A stretch of DNA of 64,000 nucleotides from assembly GCF_002310375.3 (NCBI RefSeq), contig NZ_CP023315.3, positions 434,001 to 498,000 on the forward strand. The letters run 5' to 3'. A model generated the notes under the pieces. That model made no database searches. It saw nothing but the letters and a program-made list of their open reading frames with translations, and was not told the origin of the DNA. This document shows, in pieces, positions 41,269 to 50,108 of the stretch (the stretch's first letter is position 1; each line of letters begins with the position of its first letter). This DNA is from Caulobacter vibrioides. GTDB taxonomy: Bacteria > Pseudomonadota > Alphaproteobacteria > Caulobacterales > Caulobacteraceae. The translations under genes were made by a program, and so were the position numbers.

Positions 41269-43059
41269 ATGAACGCGCCCTTCAAGCCCGCCGCCCCGCC
41301 CGAATGGAACCTGGCCGACCTCTATGTCGGTCGCGACGACCCTCGCATCGAGACCGATCTTGCCGCCGCCAAGGCCGCCAATGACGAGCTGGCCTCGCTG
41401 GAGGGGATGTTCCTGGAGGCCCGCAACGAGCCCCAGCGCCTGGGCGTGCTGCTGGACCGAGGGATCACGCTCTATGAGCAGGCCACCAACGGCCTGTGGG
41501 GCGTCGGGGCTTACGCCGCGCTCGCGGCGTCCGTCGCGCGGGATGACCCGGCCTGGGCCAAGTTCGAGGCCGATTTTCGGGCTCGCTCGTCCCAGATCGC
41601 CGCCGAGAGCCTGTTCTTCACGCTGGAGCTGAACCAGCTGGAGGACGGCGAGATCGCCAAGGCGCTTGAGGCGCATCCGGACGCAGCGCGATGGGCGCCG
41701 TGGCTGCGTCGCGTGCGCCTGTCGCGGCCGCACGAGCTGTCGCCCGAGCTGGAACGCTTCATCGTCGACAAGGCCCCGGCGGTCGCCAACTGGGTGCGTC
41801 TCTACGACGAGACCCTGGCCAAGCTGACGGCCAAGGCCGGCGATGAGACCCTGACCCTCGCCGAGGCCCTCAACCGCATGTCCGATCCGAGCGTCGAGCG
41901 CCGCAAGGCCGCCGCCGACGGTCTGGCCGCGGCGCTGGAGGCGCGCGCGTCCACCCAAGCGCTGGTGCTGAACACCCTGGCCTTCGAAAAGCAGGTCGAG
42001 GACCGCTGGCGTCGCTTTGAGACGCCGGCCCAGTCGCGCCACCTGGCCAACGAGGTCGACGTCGACGCCGTCGACGCCCTGGAGCAGGCGGTGGTCGACG
42101 CCTATCCGCGCCTGTCGCATCGCTACTACGCCCTAAAGGCCAAGGTCATGGGCGTCGACGCGCTGGACTACTGGGATCGCAACGCGCCGCTCACCGCTGC
42201 CGCGCCGCGCGCGTACGCCTGGGACGAGGCCAAGGGCATGGTGCTGGAGAGCTTCCAGGATCTGGCGCCCAAGTTCGCCGACGCCGCCCGGGTCTTCTTC
42301 GACAAGCCCTGGATCGACGCCAAGCCGCGTCCGGGCAAGCAGTCGGGGGCTTTCGCCCATCCGGTGACGGCCGACCGCCATCCGTTCGTGTTCATGAACT
42401 ATATGGGCGAGCGCAGGGACGTGCTCACCCTGGCGCATGAGCTGGGTCACGCCGTCCATCAGACGCTGTGCCAGCCGCTCGGCACACTGTTGGCCGACAC
42501 GCCTCTGACCCTGGCCGAGACCGCGTCGATCTTTGGTGAGGGGCTGGTGTTTGACCGCCTCCTGGCCGAGGCCTCGCCCGAAGACCGCAAGGGCCTGTTG
42601 GCCGGCAAGATCGAGGACGGCCTCAACACGGTGGTCCGCCAGATCGCCTTCCACCGGTTCGAACGCCGCTTCCATGAGGCGCGGCAGGACGGCGAGCTGT
42701 CGCCCGATCAGATCGGCGCCTTGTGGCTGGACGTCATGGGTGAGAGCCTGGGGCCGGCGGTGAGGTTGAACGCTGGCTACGAGCACTATTGGGCCTATGT
42801 CAGCCACTTCTGCCACGCGCCGTTCTACGTCTATGCCTATGCTTTCGGGGATCTCCTGGTCCGGGGCCTGATGGAAAAGCGCCGCGAGGATCCCGCGACG
42901 TTTGCGCCGCTTTACGAGGATCTCCTCGCGGCGGGCGGTACGCGTACCTATTTGGAGGCCCTGAAGCCTTTCGGGCTGAACCCGAGGGACAAGGCTTTCT
43001 GGGCCGCCGGCTGCGCCCAACTCGAGCGGCTGGTCGACGAGTTCGAAACCCTGGTGTGA
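41269..43059 (+). CDS. pepF: M3-family oligoendopeptidase F
   Basis: A 596-residue cytoplasmic zinc peptidase degrading short peptides. The zinc motif HELGH is at 390-394 (LTLAHELGHAVHQ), the third ligand Glu in LAETASIFGEGL, and HYWAYVSHFCHAPFYVYAY is the conserved C-terminal substrate region. Length and order fit PepF. It is followed after 6 bases by the ABC1 kinase gene, so both are probably one operon. Confidence 0.92.
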   Translation: MNAPFKPAAPPEWNLADLYVGRDDPRIETDLAAAKAANDELASLEGMFLEARNEPQRLGVLLDRGITLYEQATNGLWGVGAYAALAASVARDDPAWAKFEADFRARSSQIAAESLFFTLELNQLEDGEIAKALEAHPDAARWAPWLRRVRLSRPHELSPELERFIVDKAPAVANWVRLYDETLAKLTAKAGDETLTLAEALNRMSDPSVERRKAAADGLAAALEARASTQALVLNTLAFEKQVEDRWRRFETPAQSRHLANEVDVDAVDALEQAVVDAYPRLSHRYYALKAKVMGVDALDYWDRNAPLTAAAPRAYAWDEAKGMVLESFQDLAPKFADAARVFFDKPWIDAKPRPGKQSGAFAHPVTADRHPFVFMNYMGERRDVLTLAHELGHAVHQTLCQPLGTLLADTPLTLAETASIFGEGLVFDRLLAEASPEDRKGLLAGKIEDGLNTVVRQIAFHRFERRFHEARQDGELSPDQIGALWLDVMGESLGPAVRLNAGYEHYWAYVSHFCHAPFYVYAYAFGDLLVRGLMEKRREDPATFAPLYEDLLAAGGTRTYLEALKPFGLNPRDKAFWAAGCAQLERLVDEFETLV

Positions 43060-43065
43060 GGTGAC

Positions 43066-44424
43066 ATGGCCGACGACGCCCGCGACCCCGAACGCGACCG
43101 GTTGACCGGTCGGCTTTCCCGCTTCGCCAAGGTCGGGGCCGGGCTATCGGGGGCGGCCGTGTCGTACGGCGCCAACCGGATGTTCGGCGGCGACGAAGCC
43201 GATGCGCGTAACGCCAAGGCCTTGAAGGCGGCGCTGGGCGGGCTGAAAGGGCCGCTGATGAAGGCGGCCCAGATGTTCGCCACCGTGCCGGACCTGTTGC
43301 CGCCCGAGTTCGCCAAGGAACTGGCCGAGCTGCAGACCAACGCTCCGGCCATGGGCTGGCCGTTTGTCCGGCGGCGCATGGCGGCCGAGCTCGGCGCCGA
43401 CTGGCAGGCGCGGTTTACGAGCTTCGAGCACGAGGCCGCCGCCGCCGCATCGCTCGGCCAGGTGCACCGCGCCGTCGCCCATGACGGTCGCGCCTTGGCG
43501 GTGAAGCTGCAGTACCCGGACATGCAGAGCGCTGTCGAAAGCGATCTGGGCCAGCTGCGCGCCTTGATCGGGCTCGTCAAACGCATGGACGGCGCGCTCG
43601 ACCCGTCCGAGGCCATTGTCGAGATCGGCGATCGCCTGCGCGAGGAGCTGGACTACGCCCGCGAGGCCAAGCTGATGGCGCTCTACGCCAACTTCTTCGC
43701 CGATCGCGCCAATATCCGCACCCCCTCGCCGGTCCCGGAGCTCTCGACGGGACGCCTGCTGTCAATGACGTGGCTGGACGGCCAGGGCCTGCTGACCTTC
43801 AAGACCGCGCCCCAGGCCGTGCGCGACCGGATCGCCGCCCTGTTGTTTGAGGCGTGGTGGAGCCCCATGACCCACCTGGGGATCATCCATGGGGACCCGC
43901 ATCTGGGGAACTACACCTTCGCCGGCGAGGGCGCCACGCACCTGAACCTTCTGGACTTCGGCTGCATCCGCATCTTTCCCCCGAAGTTCGTGGCGGGGGT
44001 CGTGCGCCTGTACCGCGCGCTGGCCAATGATGATCGCGCCGAACAGGTCGAGGCCTATCGCAGCTGGGGCTTCCAGGGGCTGAGCGATCCCTTGGTGGAC
44101 GCCCTGAACGTCTGGGCCCGGTTCATCTACGGCCCTCTGCTGGACGACCGGGTTCGCACGGTCGCCGATGACGTTCCTCCCGGCGAGTACGGTCGGCGTG
44201 AGGCGTTCAAGGTTCGCCAGGCGCTCAAGGCCGTCGGTGGCGTGACCATCCCGCGCGAGTTCGTGTTCATGGACCGCGCCGCCATCGGCCTCGGCGCGGC
44301 GTTCCTGCATCTGGGCGCCAGCCACAACTGGAAGCAATTGTTCGAGGCGTCACTGGAGGGCTTCTCCGAAGAGGCCGTGGCGGAGCGCCAGCGGGCGGCG
44401 CTTTCCCAGGTTGGCATACAATAG
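43066..44424 (+). CDS. ABC1/UbiB-family atypical kinase
   Basis: A 452-residue ADCK/UbiB-type protein. Seen: the KGPLMKAAQMFAT stretch corresponding to the family-specific KxGQ region, ASLGQVHRAV in place of the P-loop (Ala-rich nucleotide loop), the catalytic Lys in LAVKLQYP, HGDPHLGNYTF catalytic loop and LLDFGCIR metal motif. Such proteins support ubiquinone synthesis, probably as ATPases. No C-terminal membrane helices are obvious, unlike E. coli UbiB, so it may be a soluble ADCK relative. GAGG precedes the ATG by 4 bases. Confidence 0.88.
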   Translation: MADDARDPERDRLTGRLSRFAKVGAGLSGAAVSYGANRMFGGDEADARNAKALKAALGGLKGPLMKAAQMFATVPDLLPPEFAKELAELQTNAPAMGWPFVRRRMAAELGADWQARFTSFEHEAAAAASLGQVHRAVAHDGRALAVKLQYPDMQSAVESDLGQLRALIGLVKRMDGALDPSEAIVEIGDRLREELDYAREAKLMALYANFFADRANIRTPSPVPELSTGRLLSMTWLDGQGLLTFKTAPQAVRDRIAALLFEAWWSPMTHLGIIHGDPHLGNYTFAGEGATHLNLLDFGCIRIFPPKFVAGVVRLYRALANDDRAEQVEAYRSWGFQGLSDPLVDALNVWARFIYGPLLDDRVRTVADDVPPGEYGRREAFKVRQALKAVGGVTIPREFVFMDRAAIGLGAAFLHLGASHNWKQLFEASLEGFSEEAVAERQRAALSQVGIQ

Positions 44425-44425
44425 T

Positions 44426-44457
44426 CCGTTCTTCCCGGCATTCGCCGGGGAGAACGG
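44426..44457. repeat. Perfect-type hairpin between convergent genes
   Basis: CCGTTCTTCCCGGC and GCCGGGGAGAACGG form a 14-bp stem (one wobble) with loop ATTC. There is no T tract; the core (CCCGGCATTCGCCGGGG) recurs in the inverted repeat at 61304-61418, so this is one more dispersed palindrome that may stop both transcripts. Confidence 0.7.
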
Positions 44458-44464
44458 AGTAGGG

Positions 44465-45052
44465 TTACTCATACGCCCGGAGAAGCTCCTCCAGTCGACG
44501 CTGCTCGGGCTTCATCACCCAATAGAAGCGCAGGGTGTTCCAGCCATAGCTGGCCACGAGGGCGAAGACGCATAGAGCCATGGCCTGGAAGCCGGCGGCG
44601 GCGCTCATACGACCGTCATCCTTGAGGTGGTCGACGGCCATCCACAGCGGGAACAGGAATACCGGCGTCAAAGCGCAGAAGGTCATGTAGTTTCGCCGCG
44701 CCGCCTGGTTTTGGGCCAAGAGGCTTTCGAGGGTGTCGCGCATCGGTTGGCCGGTGTGGCGGCGGCGAGCTCGGAAGCCGTTCCAGAACATACGGATCAG
44801 CGCCGCCCAGCAGACGCCGAGCATCGCCAGTCCCGGCCAATCGTGCGCGAACGCGTCACCTCGATAGGCGGCCACTCCGGCCACGACCGTGAACACGATC
44901 ATCGCCCCAAAAGGGATTGCGGCCAGTAGGAATTCCGTCCTGCGGCGGGCGTTCAACATCGTCATCAGTTCCTCCATCAGTCGGGCCTGCTGCTCTTCGG
45001 AGGGGCGGTTGGCCTCCGACCGCCAGACCTGTTCGAGACGCTCAAAGTCCAT
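44465..45052 (-). CDS. Four-helix membrane protein, probable anti-sigma partner
   Basis: A 195-residue protein with an N-terminal cytosolic helix region (MDFERLEQVWRSEANRPSEE) and four membrane helices (about 41-63, 72-90, 122-140, 150-170). Its start overlaps the end of the ECF sigma gene by 11 bases, the usual arrangement for an anti-sigma factor. No zinc-binding HxxxCxxC motif is seen, so it would be a non-ZAS type. The role is inferred from context. Confidence 0.65.
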   Translation of the reverse strand: MDFERLEQVWRSEANRPSEEQQARLMEELMTMLNARRRTEFLLAAIPFGAMIVFTVVAGVAAYRGDAFAHDWPGLAMLGVCWAALIRMFWNGFRARRRHTGQPMRDTLESLLAQNQAARRNYMTFCALTPVFLFPLWMAVDHLKDDGRMSAAAGFQAMALCVFALVASYGWNTLRFYWVMKPEQRRLEELLRAYE

Positions 45053-45542
45053 CGGCGTCCTCCTTCACCAAGGTGGAGAGCCGCTGGCGCAGGCGAGTCA
45101 GCCGCGCGCCGACGTTGCTCTCCGAAAGCCCGTGCAGCCGTGCGATCTCGGCATAGGGCACGCCGTCCATCGACAGCAGGACTAGCGACCGCTCGACCGG
45201 AGACAGGGTGCGGATCGCCGCATACAGCCGTTCCAGGAGCGGACCTTGCGGATCCTCGCCAGCGTCGCGGACCAGCATTTCAGCCTCGACCGCCACGCCG
45301 CGCAGCCGTCGGCGGACCTCGCCTCGCTTCCAGGTCAGGGCGGCGTTGTGGGCCACGCGGTGGGCGAAGGTCTTGGCCGCGCTCTCCGAGCGGAAGCTGG
45401 AGCGGGCCCTCCATAGCGCCACGGTCAGCTCTTGCAGAAGGTCGTGCTGATCCGGCGCTTCCGCGAACGCCCGCGCCGTCCGGTGCAGCATCGGCAGATG
45501 CGGCGTCAGCCAGTCGGCGAAGTTGTCTTGGTCTCGGCTCAA
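45042..45542 (-). CDS. ECF sigma factor
   Basis: A 166-residue sigma factor. Region 2: HDLLQELTVALWRARSSFRS and FAHRVAHNAALTW; region 4: LSPVERSLVLLSMDGVPYAE, IARLHGLSESNVGARLTRL. It is followed by an overlapping gene for a four-helix membrane protein, the likely anti-sigma factor. Divergent from the thioesterase gene. It belongs to a different ECF group from the FecI-type factor at 25587. Confidence 0.88.
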   Translation of the reverse strand: MSRDQDNFADWLTPHLPMLHRTARAFAEAPDQHDLLQELTVALWRARSSFRSESAAKTFAHRVAHNAALTWKRGEVRRRLRGVAVEAEMLVRDAGEDPQGPLLERLYAAIRTLSPVERSLVLLSMDGVPYAEIARLHGLSESNVGARLTRLRQRLSTLVKEDADGL

Positions 45543-45626
45543 CCCATCCCTCCTGTTTCGAGAGGTTAGACGCCGGCCGGAGCGTCGTCCTTACGGAAGG
45601 CTTTCCTTTTTTCAAACGCTTGTTAG

Positions 45627-46109
<483 letters not shown>

Positions 46110-46112
46110 CCG

Positions 46113-47036
46113 ATGGCCGACGACCAATCCGCGCCGGCGTCGCTGCTTGCGCCGTTCATGGGCGCGCCGCCTCCGGCTCCGCCGTGGTTCGACGCTGCGA
46201 TCGCTGACGCGCCGACGCGCTCGATGATCCCGGTCGAGGGGGCGAATATCGAGCTCTTGACCTGGGGCGAGGTTGGCAAGCCGGGTCTGCTGCTGTTGCA
46301 CGGCAATGGCGCGCACGCCGACTGGTGGAGCTTCATCGCGCCGTTCTTCGCCAAGGACTGGCGCGTGGCGGCGATCTCGTGGTCGGGCATGGGCGGCAGT
46401 GACTGGAGAGAAGCCTACACCGCCGAACTTTTCGCCGCGGAGATTTTCGCAGCCGTCGAGGCGGCCGGCCTGGAGGCGGGAGGCGTCAAGCCGGTGATCG
46501 TGGGCCACTCCTTCGGGGGCTTCCCGACGTTGTACTGCGCCGCGCGGCACGCCGATCGTCTGCGCGGAGCGATCCTGCTCGACACGACGATCCAGCCTCC
46601 CGAGAAGCGCTGGAAGGGGCCCCCGCCGCGCTCCGGCAAGGGCGCGCCGGTCTACGCAACCCAGGAAGAGGCCTTGGCGCGTTTTCGCCTCGCCCCGCCG
46701 CAGGGGTGCGAGAACCTCTACATCGCCGACTTCATCGCCCGGCGCTCGCTGAAGGAAACCCCGGACGGGTGGACCTGGAAATTCGATCCGGATCTTTGGC
46801 GCAATTTCAAGATGCCGGACCTGGGCGACCTGTTGCCCGAGGTCGCCTGCCCAACCGCCCTGACCTGGGGGGAGCGGTCGAATCTGATGACCGACGAGAC
46901 GCTCGCCTACATGGTCGGGCGCATGCCGGAAAGCGTCCTAAAGCTCGCCATTCCCGACGCCGACCATCACGTCATGGTCGACCAGCCCCTGGCCTGTGTC
47001 GCGGGATTACGCGGTTTGCTCGCCCGCTGGCCCTAA
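46113..47036 (+). CDS. Alpha/beta hydrolase
   Basis: A 307-residue alpha/beta hydrolase. Seen: LLLLHGNGAHADWW oxyanion region, nucleophile Ser in VGHSFGGFP, a cap region (about 170-230), a late acidic residue and catalytic His in DADHHVMVDQP. It follows the thioesterase gene by 3 bases, so both may act on related acyl compounds. Substrate unknown. Confidence 0.87.
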   Translation: MADDQSAPASLLAPFMGAPPPAPPWFDAAIADAPTRSMIPVEGANIELLTWGEVGKPGLLLLHGNGAHADWWSFIAPFFAKDWRVAAISWSGMGGSDWREAYTAELFAAEIFAAVEAAGLEAGGVKPVIVGHSFGGFPTLYCAARHADRLRGAILLDTTIQPPEKRWKGPPPRSGKGAPVYATQEEALARFRLAPPQGCENLYIADFIARRSLKETPDGWTWKFDPDLWRNFKMPDLGDLLPEVACPTALTWGERSNLMTDETLAYMVGRMPESVLKLAIPDADHHVMVDQPLACVAGLRGLLARWP

Positions 47037-47107
47037 AGCGTCAGCATGGGTGACAAGGGCTCTGGCGCCCGCTAATCGCGGAGTGAACCGCCGAGAGACT
47101 GATCGTC

Positions 47108-48109
47108 TTGCCCGCATCGAAGCTCCAAGGCCCTGTCCTCGTCTATGCCCCCGACCGTGGGATTGGGGACTTGATGTGGCACTTGCCGACGATCCGCGCG
47201 ATCGCGGCCACGACTCCCGAGGCCAAGGTGGTGCTGGTCGCTCGGCCGTCGAGCCGGGCGTCAGAGGTCCTCAAGGTCGAGCCGGCGGTCGAGCGGGTGC
47301 TCTATGCGCCTCACTACAAGGATCGCCTCAAGGGCGTTCGCGAGGCCCTCGACTTCTACAGGATCTGCCAGGCTCAGAAGCCGCGCGCGGTCTGGATCCT
47401 GGAGAAGATCGACCGCCCCGCCATCGCCGCGGCCCTGGCTGGGGTGCCCGAGCGGCGTGGCTTTGGCTTGGGACACAGCCAGGAGCGTTTTCTGACGACG
47501 GGGCCGTTCCTGCCGAAGGCCATGCGCCCGGCCCACCGGATCGACAAGCTCGACGCCTTTGAGAAGGCGCATGGCCTGGTGGTCGACAGTCGCGAACCGG
47601 CGCTGAAGCTTGACCCGGAGGCGCTGGAGGCCGTGCGGGCCAGATACGCGGATCGGCCTGGGCCCTGGTTATGCCTGGGGATCGGCGCCAGCGAGCCCGC
47701 GCGGACCTGGCCGGCGGCGCGCTTCGCCGAGACGGCAAAGCGGCTCTCGGATCTCTTTGGGACGGTGTTCTGGGTCGGTGGGCCGCAAGAGGCGCAGATC
47801 GCTACGGCGTCTATCGGCGCTTTGCCGGGAAACATCGCGGCCTGTGACCTGCCGCTCGACCAGTCTGCGGCGCTGATCGCGCTTTCCGCCGGCTTCCTTG
47901 GCAACGACTCCGGGGCGCTGAATGTCGCCGCCGCCGTGGGGACGCCGTGCATCGGATTGATGGGCACCGCGCCGGTGCCGGCCTATTCCCGATGGCTATC
48001 GCGCCTGGACGGCGGGCAGGGTCGGATTTCGGACATCACGGTCGATGAAGCGGTCGCAGCCGTGCGAACGCGCTTCGTCGACGAGGGCTGGAACAATTCG
48101 CGCGCTTGA
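47108..48109 (+). CDS. GT9-family glycosyltransferase (heptosyltransferase type)
   Basis: A 333-residue family 9 glycosyltransferase. Seen: DRGIGDLMWHLPTIRAI nucleotide-sugar fold opening, WPAARFAE, and the C-terminal GNDSGALNVAAAVGTPCIGL donor site typical of ADP-heptose:LPS transferases. It probably builds LPS core or another surface glycan in the cytoplasm; donor not certain. TTG at 47108 is the only usable start close to the fold. Confidence 0.85.
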   Translation: MPASKLQGPVLVYAPDRGIGDLMWHLPTIRAIAATTPEAKVVLVARPSSRASEVLKVEPAVERVLYAPHYKDRLKGVREALDFYRICQAQKPRAVWILEKIDRPAIAAALAGVPERRGFGLGHSQERFLTTGPFLPKAMRPAHRIDKLDAFEKAHGLVVDSREPALKLDPEALEAVRARYADRPGPWLCLGIGASEPARTWPAARFAETAKRLSDLFGTVFWVGGPQEAQIATASIGALPGNIAACDLPLDQSAALIALSAGFLGNDSGALNVAAAVGTPCIGLMGTAPVPAYSRWLSRLDGGQGRISDITVDEAVAAVRTRFVDEGWNNSRA

Positions 48110-48173
48110 GCCTTCGCCGCCCGCGTTGTATCCGGCGAACTCGGTTTCTTCTTTTCTTTCCTGAGGACGACAC

Positions 48174-48404
48174 ATGGCTGGCGACTATCACCGCGGCGAA
48201 ATGGACATCCACGAGCAAGCTGCCACCTACGACGCGTTCGGCAAGATGACCAAGTGGGGCTCGCTGGCCATCGCGGTCCTGCTGCTGTTCTTCACCCTGC
48301 TGTTCTGCACGCCGGCGGGTTTCATTGGTAGCGGTATTGCCTCAGTCGTCCTTCTGGTGCTGGGTGTGGTGCTCCTGAAGGAAAAGCCTGCCGAAAGCCA
48401 CTGA
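48174..48404 (+). CDS. aa3-type cytochrome c oxidase subunit IV
   Basis: A 76-residue single/double-helix protein. The DYHRGEMDIHEQAATYDAFG, KMTKWGSLAI pattern is the bacterial aa3-type COX4 family (MDI-x-EQ-x-x-T-F, then W). It sits just upstream of the pnt operon rather than with the main oxidase genes, linking two membrane energy systems. Hydrophobic segments: about 30-48 and 51-68. Confidence 0.88.
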   Translation: MAGDYHRGEMDIHEQAATYDAFGKMTKWGSLAIAVLLLFFTLLFCTPAGFIGSGIASVVLLVLGVVLLKEKPAESH

Positions 48405-48528
48405 CACCGGTGGCCATCGGCATAATTTTTCCCTGACCTCCACGTCATGCCTCGACAAGAGGCAAGACTATCCCCTACAGAGCCCCTCATGCTGGTGAGG
48501 TAACACCGCTCTGGGGAGGGGAATGCCG

Positions 48529-49665
48529 ATGGCCGTCATCGCCGTCACGAAAGAGACCCGCGCCAACGAAACGCGGGTCGCCGCTACGCCTGAAACCGTC
48601 AAGAAGCTCGGCGCCGCCGGCTTCTCGGTGGTGGTTCAGGCCGGAGCTGGGACGGCCGCGTCCTATCTGGACGCCGACTATGAAGCGGCGGGCGCCAAGA
48701 TCGCCAAGACGGCGAAGGACGCCCTGAAGGACGCTGACGTCCTGTTCAAGGTGCGCGCGCCTGAGTCGGCCGAAATCGCGGCCCTGAAAAAGGGCGCCAT
48801 CGTCGCCGCAGCGCTCAATCCCTATCAGGACAAGGAAACGCTGGACGCCCTGGCCAAGGCCGGCGCCACGGCGATCGCCATGGAGTTCATCCCGCGCATC
48901 ACCCGGGCGCAGGTCATGGACATGCTGTCGTCTCAGGCCAACCTCGCGGGCTACCGCTCGGTGATCGAAGGGGCCGAGGCCTATGGCAAGGCGCTGCCAA
49001 TGATGATGACCGCCGCCGGCACCGTCGCCGCGGCCAAGGTGTTCATCATGGGCGTCGGCGTCGCGGGTCTGCAGGCCATCGCCACCGCGCGCCGATTGGG
49101 CGCGGTGGTCACCGCTACCGACGTGCGTCCGGCCACCAAGGAGCAGGTCGAGTCGCTGGGCGCCAAGTTCCTGGCCGTCGAGGACGAAGAGTTCAAGAAC
49201 GCCCAGACCGCCGGCGGCTACGCCAAGGAGATGTCCAAGGAGTACCAGGCCAAGCAGGCCGAGCTGGTCTCCAGCCACATCGCCAAGCAGGACATCGTCA
49301 TCACCACGGCCCTGATTCCGGGCCGTCCGGCGCCCAAGCTGGTCAGCGCCGCCCAGGTCGCCTCGATGAAGCCGGGCTCGATCCTGGTCGACCTGGCGAT
49401 CGAGCAGGGCGGCAATGTCGAGGGCGCCAAGCTCAACGAGACGGTCGTCACCGCCAACGGCGCCAAGATCCTCGGCCACGCCAACCTGCCGGGCCGCATC
49501 GCCGCTGACGCCAGCGCGCTCTACGCCCGCAACCTGTTCGCGCTGTCGTCGCTGTTCACGAACAAGGAGGGCGCCTTCGCCCCCAACTTCGAGGACGAGA
49601 TCCTGCAGGCCGCCGTCGTCACCCGTGACGGGGCGATCGTGCATCCGAACCTGAAGACCGCCTAA
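48529..49665 (+). CDS. pntA: NAD(P) transhydrogenase alpha subunit, NAD-binding part
   Basis: A 378-residue domain I subunit of proton-translocating transhydrogenase. Seen: [58 protein letters not shown] dinucleotide motif, and [10 protein letters not shown]. In alphaproteobacteria the alpha subunit is split, and the membrane part follows as its own gene. ATG 48529 is favoured: GGAGGGG is 7 bases upstream, whereas an ATG two codons earlier touches that site. Confidence 0.94.
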   Translation: MAVIAVTKETRANETRVAATPETVKKLGAAGFSVVVQAGAGTAASYLDADYEAAGAKIAKTAKDALKDADVLFKVRAPESAEIAALKKGAIVAAALNPYQDKETLDALAKAGATAIAMEFIPRITRAQVMDMLSSQANLAGYRSVIEGAEAYGKALPMMMTAAGTVAAAKVFIMGVGVAGLQAIATARRLGAVVTATDVRPATKEQVESLGAKFLAVEDEEFKNAQTAGGYAKEMSKEYQAKQAELVSSHIAKQDIVITTALIPGRPAPKLVSAAQVASMKPGSILVDLAIEQGGNVEGAKLNETVVTANGAKILGHANLPGRIAADASALYARNLFALSSLFTNKEGAFAPNFEDEILQAAVVTRDGAIVHPNLKTA

Positions 49666-49690
49666 CTCCAGCATCGAAAGGGAGGCTCCC

Positions 49691-50026
49691 ATGGAAGCCG
49701 TAGACCCCACCGTGTTCCGTCTGGCGATCTTCGTGCTCGCCATTTTCGTCGGCTACTACGTCGTCTGGAGCGTGACGCCCGCGCTGCACACGCCGCTGAT
49801 GGCTGTGACCAACGCCATTTCGTCAGTGATCATCGTCGGCGCCCTGCTGGCCGCTGCGGCCCATGGCGCCAATTCCGACCTGGCCGGCGGCGCCATCGCC
49901 GGCTCGACCTGGATCTCCAAGGGGGCCGGCGCGATCGCTGCAGCCTTCGCGGCGGTCAACATCTTCGGCGGCTTCTTGGTCACCCAGCGCATGCTGGCGA
50001 TGTACAAGAAGAAAGAGAAGAAGTGA
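49691..50026 (+). CDS. pntAB: NAD(P) transhydrogenase alpha-2 subunit (membrane part)
   Basis: A 111-residue protein of three to four membrane helices ([19 protein letters not shown], then [20 protein letters not shown], then [19 protein letters not shown]). It is domain II of the split alpha subunit, forming the proton channel with PntB. It starts 25 bases after pntA. Two hairpins lie between it and pntB. Confidence 0.93.
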   Translation: MEAVDPTVFRLAIFVLAIFVGYYVVWSVTPALHTPLMAVTNAISSVIIVGALLAAAAHGANSDLAGGAIAGSTWISKGAGAIAAAFAAVNIFGGFLVTQRMLAMYKKKEKK

Positions 50027-50033
50027 GCGGCCA

Positions 50034-50056
50034 CCAATTCCGCAGAGCGGAATTGG
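50034..50056 (+). other. Intercistronic hairpin 1 in the pnt operon
   Basis: CCAATTCCGC and GCGGAATTGG form a perfect 10-bp stem with loop AGA, 7 bases after the stop of the membrane-part gene. No T tract follows, so processing or stability control is more likely than termination. Confidence 0.6.
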
Positions 50057-50070
50057 ATCAAGTATAGGAT

Positions 50071-50091
50071 CAGGCCTTCTTTGAAGGCCTG
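50071..50091 (+). other. Intercistronic hairpin 2 in the pnt operon
   Basis: CAGGCCTTC and GAAGGCCTG form a perfect 9-bp stem with loop TTT. It ends at the ribosome-binding GGGGGAG of pntB and could hinder initiation. Confidence 0.6.
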
Positions 50092-50108
50092 TGGGGGAGA
50101 ACAAGATC

